Shown here in pieces: positions 56,590 to 64,000 of a DNA stretch of 64,000 nucleotides. The position numbers and the translations under genes are program-made. How positions within the stretch are numbered: position 1 is the stretch's first letter; each line of letters opens with the position of its first letter. The stretch is from Cricetomys ansorgei (taxonomy: Eukaryota; Chordata; Mammalia; Rodentia; Nesomyidae): positions 310,001 to 374,000 of the forward strand of contig JAMJFZ010000696.1 in NCBI GenBank assembly GCA_026225945.1, written 5' to 3'. The notes below the pieces were generated by a model. It was given only the letters and a program-made list of their open reading frames with translations, did no database searches and was not told the origin of the DNA.

Positions 56590-57126
56590 GGAAAGATATA
56601 CCTTTCAGAGTCACTCCACCCCTTAACAAGTTCCCAAGGAACATACATTTTGGTCAAGAAACATTAACAAGAAGGCCCCAAGGAAGATGCAGGCGTATAA
56701 GGCAAAGGCAACAAATGTACATGCTGAGAATGTTGAGGCCCTATGAAGCCTAAGGTGGTTAACACCAAGATGCCAAATGGTCCCAACCACAGGCTCTGTC
56801 CACCATGCTTCCATCATCCACTCCAGGCTTTGGAAGCTGATCCATGGCTACATGGGCAAACATCACAGGTTCTGCCAACCAAGGGTAAGACTGTAACCAA
56901 GGCAGAAACTATAGCTCCATTTCATGCCTAGACTTCAGTTCCTGTTCCAACTCCAGCCTAGACTCCCCAAAGGTGTCCAGACCCCTGTCAATGTCCCATA
57001 GGAAAGGCCTCTATCTGTCAAAATGAAGACATATGGACTGGTGTAACACCTTCCCACTATTTGTAGATGTCTGATGTCCTGAAGTTTTTACAAATTTAAT
57101 TGATGCAGAATCTGTTAAAAAAAAAA
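56590..57126 (+). pseudogene. Rpl29-ps: Processed pseudogene of ribosomal protein L29
   Basis: An intronless, decayed copy of Rpl29 mRNA (60S ribosomal subunit protein). TTCCCAAGGAACATACATTTTGGTCAAGAA corresponds to the FLRNMRFAKKHN region, GAAGATGCAGGC and GCAAAGGCAACAAATGTACATGCTGAG to KKMQANNAKA..SARAE, and AAGCCTAAGGTGGTTAACACCAAGATGCC to the KPKxxKPKMP motif. CATGGCTACATGGGCAAACATCACAGGTTCTGCCAACCAAGG corresponds to SYMAKGQRLCQPK. A 3'UTR-like tail runs to an A-run at 57117-57126. The frame is broken by several indels and the 5' part (N-terminal ~45 codons) is missing or unrecognisable, so it is a 5'-truncated retrocopy. Flanking duplications were not found. The open frames at 56623-56817 (minus) and 56743-56931 (plus) are incidental. 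Confidence 0.82.
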
Positions 57127-57162
57127 GTAATGTTTACAGCTAGAATAATATAAATACCTTAT

Positions 57163-57496
57163 TGTTGTGGAAGTTTATTTTTAGTTATGTTTGAAATTGT
57201 TTTTGTGCACTGTTGGAAAAAGGGCTAACCTAGGCCTTAGCATGTTCTATTGTTTGCAGATGTGTGGATTTCTGTGCGTGTGTGTGTGGGGGGGGGGATG
57301 TTTGATTGTTTATGATCTGCACCTGAGGAATTCTGAATCAATAAAAACACCTGAGCTGAGACGCTCTGGGTTCTACTCTGAAATCTGGTGCTGGCCAGGA
57401 TGGTGGTTCCCTCTGCTGAGGTCTGGCAGGGTTTACACCTATGAAAGTGCATCCTTGTCTTCTTTTCTGAGCCACCCCAGGATCCTAACTACTACA
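57163..57496 (+). mobile_element. Solo LTR C (ERVK-like)
   Basis: A 334-bp unit starting TGTTGTGGAAG and ending CTACTACA, flanked by the perfect 6-bp duplication CCTTAT (57157-57162 and 57497-57502). It has AATAAA at 57340-57345 and an internal run of nine or more G at about 57289-57297. Family relation to 16393-16694 and 41415-41705 is clear (GATCTGCACCTGAGGAATTCTGAATCAATAAA). It sits only 36 bp after the A-run of the Rpl29 pseudogene. Confidence 0.93.
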
Positions 57497-57504
57497 CCTT
57501 ATAT

Positions 57505-57918
57505 TGTTATTTAACGTTTATAAACAAGACAAAGCATTTATAGAACAGAATGTAACTGTTATTAATCTTGACAATAGCAATATAGGTGCATAAGCAACAT
57601 TGGTTAGCTAGGGGATGTTAATGAAAAACTACTATAACGTTTGTTAAAGCTGGCAAGGTTGTCTTTATTCTATATGGTAAGGTAAAGGTTAATAACAATG
57701 AGGACCACAGCAAGAGACATACAGATGAGATTAGACTCAAATCTCAGGACAAGTAGAGTTTTACAACTCAGAGACAGGGTGGGGGGTCAGTGAGTGGGAA
57801 ATAGCTATCTGCTACATAAGAAAGCTGTGGTTAATAACAGGTCACATATACCAAGGCAGCTCCCTAAGGTTCTAATGGAGATGAAAGATTCCTGTCACCT
57901 TGAGACATTGTAGCCACT
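57505..57918. other. Intergenic sequence, no recognised feature
   Basis: No gene. A short G-run at 57780-57786. Confidence 0.35.
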
Positions 57919-57919
57919 A

Positions 57920-58295
57920 CAATTTTACATAGGCATAATTTAGTTTCTGTAGTGATGCTGATGTAAACAAACTTGCACTGAAGTCATCACAGGCAATCAT
58001 GTATGCTACATAGCACTTGCTAATGTTCATAAGTACATCATCGTCTTTGTTTTAGAATATACACTGTCTACTTATAAAAACATTGAAATCCTCTGCCACA
58101 TTGCAGTGGTGCAGCTCCAAGTATCTCATCTTGACCAAGACTTTCGTTCCTCTTAAGAAGCCATGTTGAGGGGCTCACCTGGACCATCTACTTTCATGTG
58201 AGTACAGTCTTTGATGCTCACACAGTTATGAAATTGTCTAATGAATCATGTCTTGGCATATGTCTTTGCTGTTAAGTGAAAAATGGCAATACTAA
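57920..58295. repeat. Fossil DNA transposon (Tigger-like)
   Basis: GTAGTGATGCTGATGTAAACAAAC, GCTACATAGCACTTGCTAATG, TTTTAGAATATACACTGTCTACTTATAAAAA and CATGTGAGTACAGTCTTTGATGCTCACACAG follow in order a mammalian mariner/Tigger-type element ('tgatgctggtgtaaacaaacc...gtaagtacactctatgatgttcacaca'). No intact transposase frame. Confidence 0.55.
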
Positions 58296-58299
58296 GAGG

Positions 58300-59380
58300 G
58301 AACATGGGGATAAAGGCTGACTAAACTGACTTGTTGGGATCATTACTGGAAGCAGTTTTAGCTCACTTAAGGGAGACAGTGTCTGTAAAGAGGATAGAGA
58401 AGTAAAAGGAAGAGTAAGAGGGTTACAGCTCTCTGTTCCATCAGGAAGATTTTATTCATTGTTCAAGAAACAAGAAGCGAGGGCATAAATACTAAAATTC
58501 CTCATTACACAAATTGAAAATATTCCAGAAACTTGTTGCAGATATTCATATAGCAGAATAAAATTTTCTGTTTTAAGTGAAACTAAAACCTTGGCATTTT
58601 CAGCCCATTAAAAAGCCCAATCCATTTCCCTAAATATTACCAAAACATCCTTGAAGCATTTATATAACAACCTACCAAAGACTTCTGCAGAATACAAAGA
58701 ACTTTAACCAACAATTAGCTAACCACCTAGGAGTCAAATAAATCATTGGTAGCTGTGCTGATGAGCACGAGGCAACAGTACTGAAGAACACTGCATATGC
58801 ACTCAATTTCCCTGTGTCCTTCAGTGACATGTACTGTATGTAAATAAAGTACTCTATGTAAATGGCACATTATAGATAGCATTTCAAGCATATCTGGGAT
58901 TTTGAGTTCTCCTAGGAACCCCACAGATGCAAACATATGAACGTATTTAGAGATAAATCTTCACGGCAAAGGTGTCAAGGATGACAGCAGTAATGCTAGC
59001 TTTAGACTCACACAGGAACATTTTACAATCTAAGTGTTTTGGCTGCATTATGTGAGGACCCACTCAAATGAACAAATTCTTACTCTAGAGACTGCATTTT
59101 GGATATACGGTCTTGCAAGGGATTGTAGGCAAGTACTCCACAGTGAGGGCTAAAATGGCTAGGTAACAGAGACCTATAAAGAAAGCACATATGGCCTACA
59201 GCCCTATGGGAAGGAGGGGGAGTGGGAGGTGATACCATTAAGTCAAAGCTTTCTTTTCTTGAGATCTTAATAAATATGCCTCCAAATGATAAGATACTTA
59301 ACAGCAGGAGCAGCAGATGATGTACATGTGTTTTGAGCCACCAGAAGATAAAATTCAGAATTAGCTGAGATTCAAAAGGG
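58300..59380. other. Intergenic sequence, no recognised feature
   Basis: Apparently unique sequence. The 127-codon minus frame (59080-59463) has no recognisable domain and overlaps a SINE at its start. Confidence 0.35.
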
Positions 59381-59383
59381 GTG

Positions 59384-59700
59384 GGTCTGGGGAGTTGGCA
59401 CAGTGAGTAAGAGTGCTTTCTCTGCAGGCATGATGATCTGAAGTTCAAATTCCTGGAATCCATGTAAAATGTTGGTCATAGCTTATATTGCCTGTAACCC
59501 CAGCATTGAGGTGTGGAGAGAGGTGGATCCTGGCAGCTCAATGGCCAGCTAGCCTATTCAAGACATGGAAGTTCTGGTTCAATGAGAGAGACCCTGTATC
59601 AAGGCAGTAAGCAGACAGTAATGTTAGAGGAAGATGTCCCACATCCTGTTTGTCTTTTGCATGTAGCTGCACACATACTTATGTACATGCAACACACACA
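59384..59700 (+). repeat. B4-type composite SINE
   Basis: TCTGGGGAGTTGGCACAGTGAGTAAGAGTGC, GATGATCTGAAGTTCAAATTCCTGG (tRNA-like), GCCTGTAACCCCAGCATTG (B1-like), GTTCAATGAGAGAGACCCTGTATC and a CA-rich tail. Confidence 0.8.
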
Positions 59701-59701
59701 G

Positions 59702-59713
59702 GGAGAGAAAGAC

Positions 59714-59768
<55 letters not shown>

Positions 59769-59780
59769 CAGAGACAGACA
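59702..59780. repeat. (GA)n / (GACAGA)n microsatellite
   Basis: About 15 GA units followed by several GACAGA units, growing from the tail of the SINE to the left. The Arg/Glu and Thr/Glu frames are artefacts of this repeat. Confidence 0.97.
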
Positions 59781-59784
59781 AAGA

Positions 59785-60305
59785 GATGATTCAAAGTGGT
59801 CCTGTCTGAATCTGAATCAGGACTGAGGTTTGTAAGAAGCCATTACTGTTCCTTATTATTCTTTATACTGATTCTAAGAATACAAGTGCATATGAATTTG
59901 CTACAAAATAACTTTAATATCTAGTTTGTTAAGGGGAAACTATGGTCTAATCATGCTTTGGTTAAAGCATCTTTCACCGTTTTCCCAAGTCTGCGCTACC
60001 ATTATAAAGTTCTCCCTCCTTAACTTGCAACGTTTTGCTTCTGGTTTCTCTATCTTTTCCCACATCTTTACATGCTCACAAACTTACCTGTGGATTACTG
60101 AATGGATCATATTCATTTATGCTTTCACATGCTTTTCTGTTACTTCTGAGGTCATTCCCCCACCCTTCTTTATTCTTCTGTATCTTCTTGGCCTATGAGA
60201 TCCTTAACTTTGGGAAACATATTGCCCGGACAAAGTGTGATGCCCTTCATTCATATTCTCATGGAATGCTCTACATATCACAAAATTTTCTTCAGAATAT
60301 AATTT
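59785..60305. other. Intergenic sequence, no recognised feature
   Basis: No gene. Possibly old L1 but not assignable. Confidence 0.3.
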
Positions 60306-60309
60306 GATT

Positions 60310-60535
60310 CCTTTCCAAAGATTCATTGACTATAAATGTGTGAAATGTTTTCTGGGATGTCTTTTATGTTCCATTAATCTATCCTGTTGATTCTAGTATC
60401 ATACTGTTTCATTTGCTTCAGTTTCATAGTACATTTCAAATTCAGGGAGTTTGATTCCTTTATCTTTGCTCTCCTTGATCACTATTTCTTTCACTATATT
60501 TGGAGCTCTTTTGTGGCTTCATATGAATTAAAGCC
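60310..60535 (-). repeat. L1 ORF2 fragment (antisense)
   Basis: TTATGTTCCATTAATCTATCC, CAGTTTCATAGTACATTTCAAATTCAGGGAGTTTGATTCC and CTTTTGTGGCTTCATATGAA are the antisense ORF2 signature also seen at 33660. Confidence 0.82.
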
Positions 60536-60639
60536 ACTGATGGGAATTTCATTAACTCATAAGCCCTTCTGAGTATGGAAGTTTTGGAGTGGCACGATTG
60601 AGGCATTAAAGCAATCAAACCTCTGAGATGAAACTAGAT

Positions 60640-60855
60640 GTGCTTGTCTGTATGCTAGTAGAAAAAAACTAGGATGGACAACTGAAAAACAATAGGATAT
60701 TATACTCAATGAGATAAGTCAGCTTTAAATAAGACCAGTACTCTGGAACTCAACTTACACAAGTCGACTACCTTAGTCAAACTCTTTAAGTGAGAAGGCA
60801 GAGTGGTGTTTGCCTTGGAATAAGGCGAAGGAAGAGATGGAGAACATAGTATCTA
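60640..60855 (+). repeat. L1M 3' fragment (sense)
   Basis: CTCAATGAGATAAGTCAGCTTT, TCAAACTCTTTAAGTGAGAAGGCAGAGTGGTGTTTGCC fits the sense L1M 3' part ('ctaagtgaaataagccag...agagtagaatggtggttgcc'). Confidence 0.6.
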
Positions 60856-60887
60856 TAAAATGGCTATGCATTGTGCTGCTTAGTAGT

Positions 60888-61288
60888 AATTGTCAACTTG
60901 ATGCCTAGAGTCCAGGATTCTGGACACACCTGTGAGGGATTATCTAGGTTCCAGTTTTCCTCTGAGATGTCTGTGAAGGATTGTTTTGATTAAGTTAATT
61001 CATATGAGAGTATCCATTTTAATTGTGGGCAAATCCTTCCCTGAGCAGGGGATCCTAGGTTGACTGACACAGATAGAGCAAGCTGAACACTGACAGGCAT
61101 GCAATGATTTATTGCTCTTTGCTTTTGACTGTGTATGTAATGGATAGTTCCCTCAAGTTCCTGTTGCTGTGACTCCCCTCCCATGATGGACTATAACCTG
61201 GAACTATGAGCTGAGTAAGCTCTTTCTCCCTTAAGTTACTCTTGTCAAGGTATTTTTACACAGCAAACAGGAAAATTAACTAAGACAA
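60888..61288 (+). repeat. Medium-reiterated element (sense)
   Basis: AATTGTCAACTTGATGCCTAGAGTCC, GTGAGGGATTATCTAGGTTCC, GATGGACTATAACCTGGAAC and TTTACACAGCAAACAGGAAAATTAACTAAGACA show the start and end of a rodent interspersed family related in layout to family X. Confidence 0.6.
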
Positions 61289-61289
61289 T

Positions 61290-62428
61290 GTAATCCTAAA
61301 CTGAATTTGATTCCATTGTTGGTAATATATTATTTTAAAAATTTGAAAACATGACTTTTTACTGACATATTGAAACGCCTGAGTGATTAAAAGATTCCAA
61401 CTGTATTAGTTGCTTAACTCTGTAGAAATGGCTATCCTGTCTGCCTATGACACTGGCCCCTTGGCCATAACTTGTTAGACTAAGCATAGGTATTTGACAC
61501 AACATGTCCTTTCATACTGTATACAGAATGCCTTCGGGGGTGTGTGTGTGTGTGTGCTCAGAATGGAACTTGAGACAAGTTACAAAGTCCAGCACTGTGG
61601 GAAAGGCAGTCTTTCCCACTTATCAAAGACAAGCAGTTAGTTCTGTCTTTGTAAGAGCTTACACAGGGGACAATTGGGCCCTGCTTCTGCCTAAAGAATA
61701 GCATGAAAGGTAACCATTCTGAGCAGAGCAATATCCCTGGAAAGGCCTGTGGTATGTGGCAGAAGCAATGCTTAATTGTCATGTGATGGGGCCTCCTATT
61801 CAGAGCTGTGTAGAGCTGTGTCTGCTTTATCTACTAAGCAGTACTAGCATGAGTTTTTGCAGAAGACTGACAGGCAGCACTTTCTGCAGTGTGCAAATTA
61901 TGAACACACAAGATATACCTAAGAACAACTGTGGTAACTTTGCAGGAAGCAGGTTAATAAAATTGGAATTATTACTTCACTGTGGCTTCATTTGTACTCA
62001 CAAATCAAAGAGGCCAAGAGGCCAGTGAAAATAGTGTCATCAGCAGAACTGGCTGGATATGCCCCTGGGAGCTCAGTTCAAGGGTGATGGACAATCATTT
62101 GTCTGATGCTCTTTAAATCTTGTGGAGGTGGACTATTCAAGTTCATCTTCTAATAGGACCAGTGGTTCTTTTTCTACCAGGAGAGTGGCAACCTCCTGAG
62201 GACTCCAAGATCTCCCAGTATTGAGCCTTTGGCATTCTCAAATAACTTCTAGAAACAGTACCCCAAATCATGACTCTAGGTACTAATAAACCTATTGTTT
62301 CCTCAAATAAAAAAGAATAAAAAGAAACCCAGCATGTGTGCAATGCAAGGCTGCTTTCTTGGCCCAGCAGCACATTTTTAAAGCATATGTATCTGTGGGA
62401 AGAGCAGGATACTATAGGCTCCATTTTG
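61290..62428. other. Intergenic sequence, no recognised feature
   Basis: No gene. A short GT tract at 61541-61556. Confidence 0.35.
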
Positions 62429-62429
62429 C

Positions 62430-62745
62430 CCTCTTAAAATTCATATTCTGATGCCTTAATCCTGTATTTCAGAATGTGACTGACTGTATTAGGGAATAGG
62501 ACTTTAAAAAAGTGATTAAAGTAAAATGCTATTAAGTCACATCCTGATCCTGCAGGACTGTTGTCCTTGTAAGATGAGGCAATTTGGACACAGACACAGT
62601 AAGGGATGACTTTAATGAGCCACGAGGAGAAAGGGCCATCTAAAACCCATGGGAAGTGTCCTTAGGCTAAAGAAGACCTGCTGATGTTTGATCCTGGACT
62701 TCCAGACTCCGTAACTGTGAGAAAATAAGTTCTTACTTAATTCCA
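62430..62745 (+). repeat. MLT1 LTR (ERVL-MaLR fossil)
   Basis: AAAATTCATATTCTGATGCC, CAGAATGTGACTGACTGTATTAGGG, GTCCTTGTAAGATGAGGCAATTTGGACACAGACACAG, AGAAAGGGCCATCTAAAACC and GACTTCCAGACTCCGTAACTGTGAGAAAATAA follow the MLT1 consensus in order. Confidence 0.85.
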
Positions 62746-62992
62746 TCAGAGTGGACCCTGTAAACCTGTACTCTGATGAACCTGTATTTTCTCACATTGC
62801 TCCTTCACGATAGTATCCCCTCACCCACGAAGACTTTTTTTTTCTGACGTCAGTATTAAGTTCAGAGCATGGATCAGCATACTATGGAGGAGGACTTGTT
62901 AAAATATAAGATGTTGTGCTTTACCCCAGAGTTTCTGACTGAATAGGTCAAAGTTAGGGTCAGGGAATCTCCACTTTAAAATGCTTACATTT

Positions 62993-62993
<1 letters not shown>

Positions 62994-63038
<45 letters not shown>

Positions 63039-63203
63039 CATGTGCATGCGAGGGTGTGTACATGCCATGGCATATGTGGAGATCAGAGGGCAATTTGTGG
63101 GAGTTGATTTTTTCCCTCTACTATGTGGATTCTAGGTATCAAATTCAGGCTGTCAGCTTGGTGGCGGGTGCCTTTACCTACTGAGTAATAATTTTGCTGG
63201 CCT
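62994..63203 (-). repeat. tRNA-derived SINE (antisense) with (GT)n head
   Basis: GT microsatellite (62994-63035), GGCATATGTGGAGATCAGAGGGC, GGGAGTTGATTTTTTCCCTC, GGCTGTCAGCTTGGTGGCGGGTGCC and CTACTGAGTAATAATTTTGCTGGCC. Same family as 45202-45412. Confidence 0.85.
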
Positions 63204-63209
63204 AGAAAG

Positions 63210-63730
63210 GAAAAGCCTGCAATGTACTCACTGTGAAGTTAGACAGGAAGACAATGAGGGCAAACAGTTGCATCAGCACAACTCCCAGCCTTAGTTATCT
63301 CTTTAAAGATGCTGTATTCAAATACTGGCAATTGGAACTTCATTTTAATTTAGAATCTGCATTTTTAACAAGCTCTCATAAGATGCATAGTGTGGGTCCA
63401 GTGGCCACACGGGTGGTGACATTGGGAGCCTGGTCCTGATCTTTACTGCATGGTGGTAATCATGCATGGCTTAACTGGCAAGCTAGCTATGATCACAAAG
63501 GAATGCAGCAGATAGAATGACTACGTGAAGATATTAACCATCAGTGACATTTTGAGTTCCTTTCCAAGCTCAGTTGGTGATATGATAAGTAGAAACTGCT
63601 AGCAACTGCCACAATTCCTTTATTCTAGAAGGTGAGCTGGTGGAGATGGGGTAGCATTGGGTAACATTCAGAGGTGACCTCCGTGTAAAATCTGCTGTAT
63701 TACCTATAATACTCTCTAAGCAGTAAGATA
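63210..63730. other. Intergenic sequence, no recognised feature
   Basis: No gene or repeat assigned. Confidence 0.35.
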
Positions 63731-63732
63731 TT

Positions 63733-64000
63733 GTCAAGGTGATGGGACATCCCTCCAATGGTGATCTCACATTATTTAAGGCTCTAGCTGGCAGGAGAGG
63801 TCTTCTGTTTCAGCTTTTGGGACTTAAGGGAAGCCTGCTGTCAAGAGTCAGCCAAAAGCCAAAGCTTCTAGCCATACAGCAAAAGGAAGTGCATTCTGCC
63901 AGCAACCATGAGAGCTTGAAGCTGAAAATGGATTCAAAAACCACTTTTCCTGCTGAAGCCTTGTGAGACTGTGAGCAGAGGATCTAGCTATGTTGCACCC
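63733..64000 (+). repeat. MLT1-type LTR, cut by the window edge
   Basis: GTCAAGGTGATGGGACATCCC, GCTCTAGCTGGCAGGAGAGG, GAAGTGCATTCTGCCAGCAACC, GAGCTTGAAGCTGAAAATGG and GCCTTGTGAGACTGTGAGCAGAGGATC follow the MLT1 LTR ('gaattctgccaacaacc.gaatgagcttggaag...ccttgtgagaccctgagcagagga'). Confidence 0.8.

Noticed and set aside
62899..63093. Thr/His and Val/Cys repeat frames over (GT)n tracts here and at 21458, 24238, 28069 and 59599
   Set aside because: Pure microsatellite translations.
1..64000. CRISPR arrays, bacterial operons, phage genes, riboswitches, rRNA or tRNA genes
   Set aside because: The window is rodent nuclear DNA. No regularly spaced repeats with unique spacers and no intact tRNA cloverleaf were seen; tRNA-like stretches are the heads of SINEs.
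10830..64000. A hidden new gene system in the intergenic part
   Set aside because: Nearly all extended structure can be explained by known repeat classes, and the remaining open frames are short, lack domains and have no splice-site pattern. I cannot support a novel gene from sequence alone.

Overview
This window is mammalian nuclear DNA, and the interspersed repeats identify it as muroid rodent: B1 (7SL-derived), B2/B3 and B4-type tRNA-derived SINEs, URR1, Lx-type L1 3' ends, and older MIR, L2, L1M and MLT1 fossils. I cannot name the species. Four B1 copies share a small difference from the mouse/rat consensus as I remember it, which argues weakly for another muroid lineage.

The one protein-coding gene is on the minus strand in the left 10.3 kb. 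It is Gabrq, the GABA-A receptor theta subunit (X-linked in human and mouse). I reconstructed its first five coding exons: exon 1 (10128-10276, start codon and signal peptide), exon 2 (8138-8226), exon 3 (3145-3212), exon 4 (1633-1853) and exon 5 (50-132, with the Cys-loop). The lengths 89, 68, 221 and 83 bp are the classic ones for GABA-A subunit genes, every junction is AG/GT, and the frame stays open for 203 codons. The rest of the receptor (end of the ligand-binding domain, four membrane helices, long cytoplasmic loop) lies beyond the left edge. A CpG-rich, TATA-less promoter with GC boxes and a CCAAT box covers about 10190-10760.

Intron 2 carries an unusual 2-kb degenerate TG-rich tandem array (3555-5540). 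On the transcript it reads as CA/CAU-rich RNA, ending about 340 nt upstream of exon 3.

From about 10.8 kb to 64 kb I see no functional gene. This upstream intergenic DNA is a layered repeat landscape. It holds three solo LTRs of one ERVK-like family, each with a perfect 6-bp target-site duplication (16393-16694, nested in a B3 SINE; 41415-41705; 57163-57496). It also holds two copies of an unclassified ~305-bp repeat about 97% identical to each other (13.0 and 15.5 kb), a processed Rpl29 pseudogene (about 56590-57126), nested L1 insertions, DNA-transposon fossils (URR1, Tigger-like), and many microsatellites. I found no evidence of a novel gene system. The most interesting observations concern repeat biology. 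Repeat boundaries without a stated target-site duplication are approximate, and family names come from remembered consensus features, not a database search.
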